From contig NZ_CP016614.1 of NCBI RefSeq assembly GCF_013377255.1, positions 876,501 through 940,500 of the forward strand: DNA of 64,000 nucleotides. The letters run 5' to 3'. Below, one piece after another: positions 31,152 to 40,384 of the stretch (the first letter of the stretch is position 1; the number at the start of each line of letters is the position of its first letter). The notes beneath the pieces were generated by a model. It saw nothing but the letters and a program-made list of their open reading frames with translations, did not search any database and was not told the origin of the DNA. A program made the translations under genes and the position numbers. This stretch comes from Mannheimia granulomatis (GTDB taxonomy: Bacteria; Pseudomonadota; Gammaproteobacteria; Enterobacterales; Pasteurellaceae).

Positions 31152-31622
31152 ATGATGCTAAAAATATTTCTTATTGTGTTGGCTGCTTTAATTCTCATTT
31201 CATTGGCAGGTTATGCCATACATTTAATGCTGAAATTGCGAATTCAAAAAAGGCGAGAAAAAGCGCTGCTTGAAGAAGCGAAACAGGCACAAAAAGAACG
31301 TTATTTGCGTATATTAGAAAGTATTGATGTGATTGCCAAAGCAATGATGTCAGAACAATGTGATTTATCTGAAGGGGTTTTAAGGTTAAAACCGTTATTA
31401 GACGTTTTAGGTAGAAAATTAAGCCAATATACAGCGATGTGGGCGTTGTACCAAGTGGTGGAAAATATGCCGATTTTAGACGAGCGAAAAAAACTAAAAC
31501 GTAATGAACGGATGAAGCTGGATTTGGAGCGTGAAGCCAAAGAAGTTGAACTTGAATCAGATATCAAAATTGAGTGTTACCAATTATTACAAGATATTGA
31601 AGAAATGAAAAAGGCAATCTAA
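31152..31622 (+). CDS. DUF2489 protein with N-terminal membrane anchor (156 aa)
   Basis: One N-terminal transmembrane helix (IFLIVLAALILISLAGYAI), then a basic, probably coiled segment (LRIQKRREKALLEEAKQAQK) and a helical domain with RYLRILESIDVIAKAMMSEQ, CDLSEGVLRLKPLLDVLG and ALYQVVENMPI, which match DUF2489. The function is not established. The gene sits between yihI and hemN and its stop codon overlaps the hemN ATG by one base, so it is cotranslated with hemN. Confidence 0.85.
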   Translation: MMLKIFLIVLAALILISLAGYAIHLMLKLRIQKRREKALLEEAKQAQKERYLRILESIDVIAKAMMSEQCDLSEGVLRLKPLLDVLGRKLSQYTAMWALYQVVENMPILDERKKLKRNERMKLDLEREAKEVELESDIKIECYQLLQDIEEMKKAI

Positions 31623-32989
31623 TGTCAGAAATTATTTGGGATTTAGCCCTTATTCAAAAATATAATCAATCTGGACCTCGTTATACTTCATATCCGACAG
31701 CATTGGAGTTTAATGAGAATTATACTAACGATGATTTTAAAGCAGCAGCGGCTCGCTATCCGGAGAGACCGCTTTCCCTTTATGTACATATTCCGTTTTG
31801 TCATAAGCTTTGTTATTTCTGTGGCTGTAATAAAGTCATTACACGCCATCGTCACAAAGTTGAAATTTATCTAGACTATCTTGAACGGGAAATCAAAACA
31901 CGTGCACCGTTATTTAAAAATCGACTGGTGACTCAAATTCACTGGGGCGGTGGTACACCAACCTACTTAGATGAAGATCAATCTGCCCGTTTAATGGCAA
32001 TGCTTCGTTCTAATTTTGAAGTTAGTGATGAAGCCGAAATCAGCATTGAGATGGATCCGCGTGAAATTGAATTAAATATGCTTGATCACCTAAAAGCAAT
32101 CGGCTTTAACCGTATCAGTATGGGGATTCAGGACTTTGATAAAGAAGTTCAACAATTGGTAAATCGTGAGCAAGATGAGGAATTTATCTTTGATTTAATG
32201 AAACGAGCCAAAGAGTTAGGTTTTGTTTCTACGAATGTGGATTTGATTTACGGTTTGCCAAAGCAAAACGTAGAGGGCTTTATGTATACCTTAAAGAGGG
32301 TAGTTGAGCTGAATCCGGATCGTATGAGTGTCTTTAATTATGCGCACTTGCCAAGTCGTTTTGCGGCACAAATTAAAATCAAAGAAAATATGTTGCCCGG
32401 GCCTGAAACTAAATTAACGATTTTGCAAAAGTCGATCGAATTTTTAGGGGAAAACGGTTATAAATTTATTGGCATGGATCACTTTGCTAAGCCGGATGAT
32501 GAGTTGGCGATTGCACAAGAAAAAGGCATTTTACACCGTAATTTCCAAGGCTATACGACTCAAGAAGAGTGTGATTTATTAGGTATGGGGGTATCTGCGA
32601 TAAGCTTATTAGGCGATACTTATGCCCAAAACCAAAAAGAGTTACAGCAATATTATGCAGATGTTGAAGCAACTGGCATTGCCTTGCATAAAGGGATTGC
32701 ACTCAGTCAAGATGACTGTATTCGCCGTGATGTGATTAAAGCGTTAATCTGCAATTTTAAATTGGATTTCACTACCATTGAAAACGCATATGGTATTGAG
32801 TTCAAGACCTATTTTGCTGAAGACTTGGACTTACTCAAACCATTGGCAGAAGATGGTTTGTTAACACTGAGTGATAATGAAATTGTGGTTTCACCTCAAG
32901 GACGTTTACTTATTCGCAATATTTGCTTATGTTTTGATGTGTATTCAAGACAATTAGCGAGAAGACAGCAATTTTCTCGTATTATTTAA
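31622..32989 (+). CDS. hemN: Oxygen-independent coproporphyrinogen III oxidase HemN
   Basis: 455 residues, a radical SAM enzyme for anaerobic heme synthesis. The cluster-binding Cys are in FCHKLCYFCGCNK (CX3CX2C). Upstream is the family opening YNQSGPRYTSYPTALEF. SAM-site motifs are HWGGGTPTYL, EMDPREIE and GFNRISMGIQDF. The C-terminal HemN domain includes MDHFAKPDDELA and GMGVSAISLLGD. Both it and the possible heme receptor at 14324 concern heme supply, but they are not linked here. An uptake signal inverted pair follows. Confidence 0.97.
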   Translation: MSEIIWDLALIQKYNQSGPRYTSYPTALEFNENYTNDDFKAAAARYPERPLSLYVHIPFCHKLCYFCGCNKVITRHRHKVEIYLDYLEREIKTRAPLFKNRLVTQIHWGGGTPTYLDEDQSARLMAMLRSNFEVSDEAEISIEMDPREIELNMLDHLKAIGFNRISMGIQDFDKEVQQLVNREQDEEFIFDLMKRAKELGFVSTNVDLIYGLPKQNVEGFMYTLKRVVELNPDRMSVFNYAHLPSRFAAQIKIKENMLPGPETKLTILQKSIEFLGENGYKFIGMDHFAKPDDELAIAQEKGILHRNFQGYTTQEECDLLGMGVSAISLLGDTYAQNQKELQQYYADVEATGIALHKGIALSQDDCIRRDVIKALICNFKLDFTTIENAYGIEFKTYFAEDLDLLKPLAEDGLLTLSDNEIVVSPQGRLLIRNICLCFDVYSRQLARRQQFSRII

Positions 32990-32990
32990 C

Positions 32991-33078
32991 GAACAAGCGG
33001 TCGTTTTTAGGCGAAATTTTACCAATCTCTAAACCTTGAACTATTTGTAAAATTTCTCCGTTTTTTGACCGCTTGTTC
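32991..33078. repeat. Inverted uptake signals between hemN and lptD
   Basis: GAACAAGCGGTC (32991-33002) and its exact 12-bp complement GACCGCTTGTTC (33067-33078). They flank the probable lptD promoter region. Confidence 0.9.
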
Positions 33079-33100
33079 CCTAATTCATAAAGGAAAAAGT

Positions 33101-35434
33101 ATGAAACAGCGTTATAGCTTACTTTCTCTTGCTGTGATGGCAGCTTGTTATAGCAACTATACAGTCGCTGATTTAAGGCAACAATGTTTACTTGGCGTGC
33201 CTCAATTTCAAGGTGAATTGGTAGAAGGCGAGCAACTTAGCATTCCTGTAACCATTGAGTCAGATAGTGCTGTGATTAATCAGCCACGAGATGCGACTTA
33301 CAGCGGTGATGTCAGTATCAAGCAGGGGAATCGCTCTATTGTTGCAGATCAAGTTCGTGTGGAACAAGATGGCGAAAATGCCCGTATGGCATATTTACAA
33401 GGTAATTTTAATTATCAAGATGATCTGATTCAAGCAACGGGCGCTGATGCAACCATCAATCTACTTTCCAAAGAGTCTAATCTTGCTAATGCTAACTATC
33501 AATTAGTTGGCAGACAAGGTCGTGGTACGGCAGAGTCGGGCGAGTTTGGTAATGAGAAGCGAACGTTAAAAAATGCAAGTTTCACATCTTGCTTACCGGA
33601 TGATAACTCATGGTCGATTGAAGCCAATGAGATGATTCAGCATGTCAAAGATGAATATGCCGAAATGTGGCATGCTCGCTTTAAAGTATTAGGTGTGCCG
33701 GTGTTTTATTCTCCGTATTTACAATTCCCAATTGGTGATCGCCGCCGTAGTGGTTTATTAATTCCAAGTTTTGAGCGTTCAAGTAGAAACGGTTGGACTT
33801 ACTCTCAACCATTTTATTGGAATATTGCACCTAATATGGATGCAACCATTACTCCAACTTATTACTCACGTCGTGGTTGGCAAATCAGTCCGGAGTTTAG
33901 ATATTTAACGAAAATCGGTCAAGGCTTGGTAGCCAGTGAATATATGGCAAGAGATCGTTTAACCGAGTATCAGCCGGAAGATAAAGATCGTAAACGTTAT
34001 TTGTTACATTGGCGTCATAGCATGAGCTTTTTAACTGATTGGCGTTTTTCGGTTGATTACACCAAAGTAAGTGATAGACGTTATTTCTCGGATTTTGATT
34101 CGGCTTATGGTAACAGTACTGATGGTTATGCGACTCAAAACTTCAAGTTAGGCTACTATCAACCCAACTACAATATCTCGATTTCAGGTAAAAAATTCCA
34201 GACATTCGATAATTTAAATATCGGACCTTACCGAGTATTACCGCAAATTGATTTTAATTACTACAAAAATGATTTAATTCAAGGTGGTGATTTTAAATTT
34301 TTTGCTCAAGTGGCACGTTTTGAAAATGATAGCAGGTTGATGCCAAAAGCATGGCGTTTTCATGCAGAACCAACACTTAATTTCCCTCTAGCAAACCGCT
34401 ATGGTAGTTTGAATGTAGAAACAAAATTATATGCGACTCGCTATATGCAAAATAAAGGAAGTGAGAGTACAGAGGAAATAAAGAAAAGTGTAAGTCGTGT
34501 AATCCCTCAATTTAAATTGGATTTCCAAACGATTTTAGAGTCGGATAAACAGTTATTTTCAGGTTTTAACCAAACACTTGAACCTCGAGTGCAATATATT
34601 TACCGCCCATATAAAAATCAAAGCGATATTGGTTCAAAGAGGCACCAAAGTGTAAGCTTAGGCTATGATTCTGCGCTGTTACAAAATGATTATTTCTCAC
34701 TGTTTAATGATCGCCGTTATAGTGGTTTAGACCGTATTTCATCTGCAAATTTAGTTACGGCTGGTGGAACAACCCGCTTCTTTAATGATAAAAGCGGGGA
34801 AGAGGTTTTTAACTTCAGTTTAGGGCAAACTTATTATCTGAGTCCATCAAAAATTGATGACAGTGTAGAGAATAGTATCAATAAACGTACTGCCTCATGG
34901 TCAGCAGAGTCTAACTGGAAATTTCATAAAAATTGGAATTGGCATGGTAGCTATCAATATGACACTCGTCTGAAGCAGACCTCTTTGGCGAATATGTCCT
35001 TACAATATAAGCCTCAATCGGATAAGTTGATTCAATTAAATTATCGTTATGCAAGTAAAGATTATATTAATCAGAACTTAAATACGAATAAGTATGGTCA
35101 ATCTATTAAGCAGGTAGGTGCAGTTTTTGCTTGGGAATTAACGGATAAGATCTCAATGATGACAAGTTACTACCAAGATATTGCATTGAATAAGCCGGTT
35201 GAAGGGCAGATTTCACTAAATTATAACACTTGCTGTTGGGCTGCGAATGTTTATGTTGCTCGTAGGTTGGTTTCTACTCCGGTAGGTTCGCCGGACACCA
35301 TCAACGATTTGTACTATGATAATAAATTCGGCATTAACTTTGAGTTACGCTTCGGGACGAGTTATAGCAATAGCGTATCAAGAATGTTAAAACGAGGCAT
35401 CATTCCTTATACTGAGCCTTACGGTATTAACTAA
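33101..35434 (+). CDS. lptD: LPS-assembly outer-membrane protein LptD
   Basis: 777 residues. Signal peptide MKQRYSLLSLAVMAACYSNY to about TVA; an N-terminal OstA beta-jellyroll domain (SGDVSIKQGNRSIVADQVRV) carries LPS across the periplasm, and a large C-terminal barrel ends FELRFGTSYSNS. Landmarks FTSCLPDDNSWSI, YSPYLQFPIGDRRRSGLL and NTCCWAANVYVARR hold the Cys residues for the maturation disulfides. It works with LptE at the outer membrane. The ATG at 33101 follows AAAGGAAAAA; the TTG frame start at 33065 is rejected. A terminator follows. Confidence 0.97.
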   Translation: MKQRYSLLSLAVMAACYSNYTVADLRQQCLLGVPQFQGELVEGEQLSIPVTIESDSAVINQPRDATYSGDVSIKQGNRSIVADQVRVEQDGENARMAYLQGNFNYQDDLIQATGADATINLLSKESNLANANYQLVGRQGRGTAESGEFGNEKRTLKNASFTSCLPDDNSWSIEANEMIQHVKDEYAEMWHARFKVLGVPVFYSPYLQFPIGDRRRSGLLIPSFERSSRNGWTYSQPFYWNIAPNMDATITPTYYSRRGWQISPEFRYLTKIGQGLVASEYMARDRLTEYQPEDKDRKRYLLHWRHSMSFLTDWRFSVDYTKVSDRRYFSDFDSAYGNSTDGYATQNFKLGYYQPNYNISISGKKFQTFDNLNIGPYRVLPQIDFNYYKNDLIQGGDFKFFAQVARFENDSRLMPKAWRFHAEPTLNFPLANRYGSLNVETKLYATRYMQNKGSESTEEIKKSVSRVIPQFKLDFQTILESDKQLFSGFNQTLEPRVQYIYRPYKNQSDIGSKRHQSVSLGYDSALLQNDYFSLFNDRRYSGLDRISSANLVTAGGTTRFFNDKSGEEVFNFSLGQTYYLSPSKIDDSVENSINKRTASWSAESNWKFHKNWNWHGSYQYDTRLKQTSLANMSLQYKPQSDKLIQLNYRYASKDYINQNLNTNKYGQSIKQVGAVFAWELTDKISMMTSYYQDIALNKPVEGQISLNYNTCCWAANVYVARRLVSTPVGSPDTINDLYYDNKFGINFELRFGTSYSNSVSRMLKRGIIPYTEPYGIN

Positions 35435-35437
35435 AAT

Positions 35438-35466
35438 AAAAGCGAGAACAATGTTCTCGCTTTTTT
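35438..35466 (+). terminator. lptD terminator
   Basis: AGCGAGAAC (35441-35449), loop AAT, GTTCTCGCT (35453-35461), then T-run. Confidence 0.9.
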
Positions 35467-35548
35467 CATGTTTGTGTTTCTACCAAGCGGTCAGATATTG
35501 TTGAAATTTTGCAAATTTTCTACCAAATTTAACCGCTTGCAATGCAAT

Positions 35549-38188
35549 TTAACCCGTATTACGCATACCGGCTGCAATCCCTGTGATGGTAATCATCAAA
35601 GCTTGTTCTAATTCCGGATCAGCATTTTCGCCTTGGTTACGGATACGGTGTAGAAGCTCAACTTGCAGTAAGTTTAGCGGGTCGGTATATACATTACGTA
35701 GTGCAATAGATTCTGCAATCCAAGGTAAATCAGCCATTAATTGACCATCGTGGGCAAGAGCTAAAACCGTTTTAATATCTGATTGTAGCTGGCTACGCAG
35801 TGCTTTACCTAAACGGTGTAAATTTGGCTCGACCAAACGTTGGTCGTAATATTCCGCCAACCATTCATCCGCTTTACTAAATACCATCTCCAGCATCCCA
35901 ATTCGGGTAGAGAAGAATGGCCACTCATTACACATCTCTTTAAGTAAATTTTCATTACCATCATTAATGAGTTGCTGTAATGCTTGTCCTGCACCTAACC
36001 ATGCCGGTAACATTAATCGATTTTGCATCCAAGCAAAGATCCAAGGAATAGCACGTAAACTTTCCACTCCACCATTTGGATTACGTTTTGCCGGGCGGGA
36101 GCCTAGAGGTAAGCGAGAAAGCTCTAATTCCGGCGTTGCCGAGCGGAAATATGGTACGAAATCCGGCTCGCCACGCACCATATTACGATAGATCTGGCAG
36201 GAAATATCCGACCCTTTTGCCAGTACATCTCGCCATTCTTGTTTTGGTTCCGGAGGTGGGAAAATGTTCGCTTCAAGAATTGCACTTGCATACAACTCTA
36301 AGCTTTCGACTGCAACTGCAGGCAAGCCTAATTTAAAGCGGATCATTTCACCTTGTTCGGTTACACGTAACCCATTTTTCAATGAACGAGGGGGCTGAGA
36401 GAGAAGGGCTGCGTGAGCCGGAGCGCCGCCACGACCGATTGTACCACCACGTCCGTGGAATAAGGTCAGCTCAATATTATATTTTTCACAAAGATTCACT
36501 AAAGATTCCTGTGCACGATACTGCGCCCAACTTGCAGCAAGCATTCCTGCATCTTTAGCGGAGTCGGAATAGCCGATCATGACCATTTGGTAGTTATTTA
36601 TCACACCACGGTACCAGCCAATATTAAAGAGATCGGTCATCACTTTTTCACTGTGATCTAAATCCCCTAATGTCTCAAACAGAGGTGCCACCGGAATAGT
36701 AAATTTGCAGCCGGCTTCTTTTAATAAAAGGTGCACGGCTAGTACATCGGAAGCTTCACGAGCCATAGAGATCACATAAGCAGAAATGACACCTTCAGGT
36801 TGCTCTGCAACTACTTTACAGGTATCTAATACTTCTTTAGTTTTCGGGCTTGGTGTCCAGTTTGTAGGAATGAGTGGACGACGAGAGCTTAATTCTCGTA
36901 CTAAGAAAGCCTGTTTATCATCTTCGGTCCAGTGAGAATAATCGCCTAAGCCAATATAGCGGGTAATTTCTGCAATTGCTGCTTCATGACGACCACTTTC
37001 TTGGCGAATATCTAAACGAGATAAACCTAAACCAAAGCAGCCAACTCGGCGTAGGCAATCCAACAATGCACCATTGGCGATAATTCGCATTCCACAGGCT
37101 TGTAGTGATTGATAGCAATCAAATAGCGGTTCCCAGAGTTGTTTATCAGAGGTGAGAATATCATCTTCATCAACGGTTGAGATTTTATCTTCCAATAATT
37201 CGGCATAATAGATACCGGTATTGATCAATTTTTGGCGAAGTTGTTTGAGTAAGACGCGATACGGTTCTAAATGATCCCCATATTTTGAGCGAAATGCCGG
37301 AGTGCATTGTGTAATTGAAAGCTCTTCCGCCAAAGCTTTAATATCTTGTAAAAATAATTCAGCCGCTTTCCAACGGTTCATTCTTAATACTCGGCGAGTT
37401 GTTTCGGCGGTCACGAACGGATTCCCGTCACGGTCTCCTCCCATCCAAGAAGAGAAACGAACAGGCGCTAAACTGACAGGATATTGTACGCCAAAATGTT
37501 TTTCCAGATAAAAATTAAGCTGGCGGCAAAATTCAGGTACGGCTTTCCATAAGCTATTTTCAATGACAGCCATACCACTTTTCGCTTCATCAACAGGGGT
37601 AGGACGTTGTGTTCTGATTTCATTGGTATGCCAAGCCAGTGCAATAAGCTGCATTAGGCGGCGTTTGATTTTATACGATTCTGCCTCAGTTAAATCATCA
37701 TGTTCCAACAAGTTCAAACATTTATTAATTTCAACGTGCTTATGCCCGAGTGAACGGCGAGTCACCTCGGTTGGATGGGCGGTGAGTACCAAATCAATCA
37801 TTAAGCCTTCAACGGTTTTTATCACTTTTTCAACAGGAATATTTTGTGCTTTTAAACGTAGGAAAAGTGAATCTAATGAACGACTACCTAACGATTCATC
37901 AATATGATGGCGGGAAATAGTTTGGTACTGCTCAGCAATATTCGTTAAATTCAGAAAGTGGCTGAAGGCACGGGCAACCGGCAGTACATCGTCGTTAGAA
38001 ATATTTGCCAATTTATCTAATAGTTGCTCACGGGCCGCTTCATCACCGGCACGGGATTTTTTGGAAAGCACACGAATGCTTTCAATCAGCTCAAGAATAT
38101 AATCACCTTGTGCATCGCGAATAGTTTCTCCTAAAAACTCGCCTAGCATATGGATATTATGCTGAATAGTTGAATATGGATGACTCAT
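35549..38188 (-). CDS. ppc: Phosphoenolpyruvate carboxylase
   Basis: 879 residues. Catalytic landmarks are VLTAHPTEVTRRS (His), FSSWMGGDRDGNPFVTAETT, MIGYSDSAKDAGMLAASWA, FHGRGGTIGRGGAPAHAAL (the mobile Arg/Gly loop) and the C-terminal MRNTG that closes the active site. It makes oxaloacetate from PEP and bicarbonate, the main anaplerotic and succinate-route step in Pasteurellaceae. Convergent with lptD. A single gene. Confidence 0.98.
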   Translation of the reverse strand: MSHPYSTIQHNIHMLGEFLGETIRDAQGDYILELIESIRVLSKKSRAGDEAAREQLLDKLANISNDDVLPVARAFSHFLNLTNIAEQYQTISRHHIDESLGSRSLDSLFLRLKAQNIPVEKVIKTVEGLMIDLVLTAHPTEVTRRSLGHKHVEINKCLNLLEHDDLTEAESYKIKRRLMQLIALAWHTNEIRTQRPTPVDEAKSGMAVIENSLWKAVPEFCRQLNFYLEKHFGVQYPVSLAPVRFSSWMGGDRDGNPFVTAETTRRVLRMNRWKAAELFLQDIKALAEELSITQCTPAFRSKYGDHLEPYRVLLKQLRQKLINTGIYYAELLEDKISTVDEDDILTSDKQLWEPLFDCYQSLQACGMRIIANGALLDCLRRVGCFGLGLSRLDIRQESGRHEAAIAEITRYIGLGDYSHWTEDDKQAFLVRELSSRRPLIPTNWTPSPKTKEVLDTCKVVAEQPEGVISAYVISMAREASDVLAVHLLLKEAGCKFTIPVAPLFETLGDLDHSEKVMTDLFNIGWYRGVINNYQMVMIGYSDSAKDAGMLAASWAQYRAQESLVNLCEKYNIELTLFHGRGGTIGRGGAPAHAALLSQPPRSLKNGLRVTEQGEMIRFKLGLPAVAVESLELYASAILEANIFPPPEPKQEWRDVLAKGSDISCQIYRNMVRGEPDFVPYFRSATPELELSRLPLGSRPAKRNPNGGVESLRAIPWIFAWMQNRLMLPAWLGAGQALQQLINDGNENLLKEMCNEWPFFSTRIGMLEMVFSKADEWLAEYYDQRLVEPNLHRLGKALRSQLQSDIKTVLALAHDGQLMADLPWIAESIALRNVYTDPLNLLQVELLHRIRNQGENADPELEQALMITITGIAAGMRNTG

Positions 38189-38309
38189 AAAAAATTCCTA
38201 TGGTAAACATAAAATAAAATAATCTCTAACTCTTTCTAAATATGCCGAAAATCGACAAAAATAGCAAATAGATTTAATTAAATTTTTGAATTAAATGATA
38301 TAAAACAAA

Positions 38310-38355
38310 ACAAGCGGTGATATTTGCAAAAAATATTACAAATATCACCGCTTGT
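38310..38355. repeat. Extended 17-bp inverted repeat made of uptake signals
   Basis: ACAAGCGGTGATATTTG (38310-38326) and its exact complement (38339-38355), loop of 12. The symmetry goes 8 bp beyond the 9-bp uptake core. It lies between divergent ppc and the FKBP-like gene; the rest of this 289-bp gap shows only AT-rich sequence and a promoter-like stretch. Confidence 0.9.
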
Positions 38356-38477
38356 ACTTTCCAAGACTTAAATAATGGGAATTTTAATATTTAGCCACAT
38401 AGTAAACTTTAAATTAAAAGCATTGTCGAAAGCAACAATACTTTTGCTTTATACTCTTAAGAAGGAGATTAAATATA

Positions 38478-38879
38478 ATGAAAATACTTGATACATTAAG
38501 TGTGGCATTATTGATAAGCACTATAAGCTTACCTGCCATGGCATTGAGCGGTTCTACTTATCACTCTACCGAGCAAGGTTTAAAATATAAAGTCATCAAA
38601 AAGAGCAATGGAAAAAGACCTGTTTTAGGGAATGAAGTGGAAATTCGCTTTACTTCTTACAGTAGCCAAGGTGAATTGTTAGAAGGGACGCTGAATAATG
38701 TTCCGGTGATTTTACCGATTAGTGAGATGTTTTCCGGCTTGCAACAAAGTTTATTGCTAATGCCTGTTGGCTCTATTTATGAATTTTATATTCCCGCTCA
38801 TTTGGGGTATCAAGAAGAAGGAAAAAAAGTAAAGCAAGCTGTTAAGTACCATATTGAGTTATTAAGGATTAATCCTTAA
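38478..38879 (+). CDS. Small exported FKBP-type peptidyl-prolyl isomerase-like protein
   Basis: 133 residues with a cleavable signal peptide (MKILDTLSVALLISTISLPA, cut near MALSG). The rest is an FKBP domain: GLKYKVIKKSNGKRPVLGNE, VEIRFTSYSSQGELLEGT, ISEMFSGLQQSLLLMPVGSI and FYIPAHLGYQEEGKKV. It lacks the N-terminal dimerisation helices of Mip/FkpA, so it is a minimal periplasmic form. Several residues of the usual FKBP active site (for example the aromatic in the flap) look changed, so isomerase activity is not certain. AAGGAGA precedes the start. Confidence 0.8.
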   Translation: MKILDTLSVALLISTISLPAMALSGSTYHSTEQGLKYKVIKKSNGKRPVLGNEVEIRFTSYSSQGELLEGTLNNVPVILPISEMFSGLQQSLLLMPVGSIYEFYIPAHLGYQEEGKKVKQAVKYHIELLRINP

Positions 38880-38904
38880 TTTTTATCACTGTTTAAAGCA
38901 AGAT

Positions 38905-38975
38905 TGATCTGCACCCCAAAAGTTGGTTAAACAACTAACTGATTAAAGGCGCAGATTTTTATGACTAAATAAATT
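38905..38975 (+). mobile_element. Probable left-end remnant of an IS3/IS150-type element
   Basis: TGATCTGCACCCCAAAAGTTGG (38905-38926) has the look of IS3/IS150-group ends. About 25 bp later comes GGCGCAGATTTTT then ATGACTAAATAA, which resembles the start of orfA (M-T-K-Y) with the fourth codon changed to stop. No transposase or right end follows; the fragment ends at the ygcG-like gene. Recognition is from memory of these ends. Confidence 0.5.
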
Positions 38976-38992
38976 TATCAAGTTAGCAGGAG

Positions 38993-39847
38993 TTACCAAC
39001 TTCCTCCTGCACCGCCACCACCGGAGGAACCTCCACCGAAGCTGTCACCGCTGCCTCGGCTTCCACCGAAACCGCCACCGAAGCCTCCGCCAAATCCACC
39101 TGAATTTCGACCGAATCCGCCTCCAAATCCGCCATTAAATCCTCCATTTCTGCGTTGGTTTTCTTTTAGTATTTGCCCTAATTGATCTATTCCGGGGCTG
39201 ATGTAAGTCGTGTTTCTACGAGGGCGGAAAATAAGAAAAATCACCATAGCAGCAAATAGGAAGAATAGTAGTCCTTCAATATCTTCAAATTCTTGGGATT
39301 CTTCACCATAGCTGGCATAAGGAGCATATTCACCGTTAATGGCTGCCATAATTGCTGATAAGCCACGCGCTATACCGGCTGCATACTGTTCTTGTTTGAA
39401 GAATGGGGTAATGTCATTGCGAATGATGCTTGAGGCAATCGCATCCGGCAATACGCCTTCTAAACCACGACCGGTTGCAATAAAGAGTTTACGGTCATTT
39501 TTAGCAATTAATAGCAATATACCATTGTTCTCATTATTTTTAGTTCGGCCAATTCCCCATTTATTAAAAAGGGTATGAGCGTAGGTAGAAACTGCTTCTC
39601 CCTCGGTAGTTGGCACAATGACTACAATAATTTGTGAGCTGGTTTTGGCACGATTAGCAATTAACGCGTCTTCCAATATCCGCCATTCCTGCTGATTCAA
39701 GGTGTCTTTTGTGTAGTCTGTAATGTAATAAAACGGATTTGGCGCTTCAGGGTAGGTCACTGCCGAAGCATTCACGCTAAATAATGCTAAGCAGAGAAAT
39801 AACAAGCGGTCAAAAAAGTGACGAGTTTTGCAAATGGATTTTATCAT
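38993..39847 (-). CDS. YgcG-type TPM-domain membrane protein with Gly-rich tail (284 aa)
   Basis: Signal or anchor segment RLLFLCLALFSVNASA, then a TPM domain (~45-170: YTKDTLNQQEWRILEDALIA, SSQIIVVIVPTTEG, NNGILLLIAKNDRKLFIATG, GLEGVLPDAIASSIIR). A transmembrane helix (LLFFLFAAMVIFLIF) and a Gly/Phe-rich tail with GGFGGGFG repeats ending GGAGGSW follow. TPM proteins with such tails are membrane proteins, sometimes linked to respiratory or envelope stress functions. It is the third gene of lemA - TPM - TPM, overlapping the previous gene by 4 nt. Confidence 0.85.
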   Translation of the reverse strand: MIKSICKTRHFFDRLLFLCLALFSVNASAVTYPEAPNPFYYITDYTKDTLNQQEWRILEDALIANRAKTSSQIIVVIVPTTEGEAVSTYAHTLFNKWGIGRTKNNENNGILLLIAKNDRKLFIATGRGLEGVLPDAIASSIIRNDITPFFKQEQYAAGIARGLSAIMAAINGEYAPYASYGEESQEFEDIEGLLFFLFAAMVIFLIFRPRRNTTYISPGIDQLGQILKENQRRNGGFNGGFGGGFGRNSGGFGGGFGGGFGGSRGSGDSFGGGSSGGGGAGGSW

Positions 39848-40302
39848 TTAATCACCACCTCATTGGAAAGTTCGTTTCGATCACTTGCTTGATAAGGGAA
39901 ATAGCGGGCTAACGGGCTTTCTAGTGTTTGTATTGCATGGCAAATAGCTTGAGTGTAATCCCCTTGTTGGCAATCTATACACATTGCTTTGTAAACATCT
40001 TGCCAAAAAGCTTCACCCACTTTTTGATGAATGCCTTCATCGCCAATCACTGCTACATAATGCGGCTTAAATGAAAGATAAAGTAACACACCATTACGTT
40101 CTGCAGTTTCTCGCATATTTAATTCATCAAAGAGTTGGTTTGCACATAAAATCGCAGCATTTTCAACTTTATCAATGTTTGCTTTTTGTTCAACAACAAC
40201 ACGTAATTCTGCCGATGTTTGCTGTTCTAAATGCGCGATTGCTTGTTCAATAATGGCTGTATCAATAGGCAATTTATTGGAAAGAAAAGAAAATAATCCC
40301 AT
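39844..40302 (-). CDS. TPM-domain protein (152 aa)
   Basis: TPM domain without signal peptide: IEQAIAHLEQQTSAELRVVV, LFDELNMRETAERNGVLLYL and HYVAVIGDEGIHQKVGEAFW. It is probably cytoplasmic or peripheral. The family's biochemical role is unsettled. It lies between lemA and the YgcG-like gene, and its stop overlaps the start of the latter by 4 nt. A terminator-like hairpin separates it from lemA. Confidence 0.85.
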   Translation of the reverse strand: MGLFSFLSNKLPIDTAIIEQAIAHLEQQTSAELRVVVEQKANIDKVENAAILCANQLFDELNMRETAERNGVLLYLSFKPHYVAVIGDEGIHQKVGEAFWQDVYKAMCIDCQQGDYTQAICHAIQTLESPLARYFPYQASDRNELSNEVVIK

Positions 40303-40312
40303 TTGTTCCTCT

Positions 40313-40355
40313 TAAAAATAAAGCAATAAGCGCTGAATTGAGAGGCTTATTGCTT
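40313..40355 (-). terminator. Intercistronic terminator after lemA
   Basis: On the minus strand AAGCAATAAG ... CTTATTGCTT (10-bp stem, 40355-40346 and 40330-40321) is followed by TATTTTTAAG. It lies between lemA and the TPM gene and could lower expression of the two downstream genes relative to lemA. Confidence 0.65.
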
Positions 40356-40384
40356 TAAGTTAGGTTAATACAAGCGGTCAAATT

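Noticed and set aside
39000..39150. Glycine-rich repeat in the YgcG-like gene as a tandem DNA repeat or CRISPR-like array
   Set aside because: It is the coding sequence of the Gly/Phe-rich tail; repeats are short and irregular and there are no spacers.
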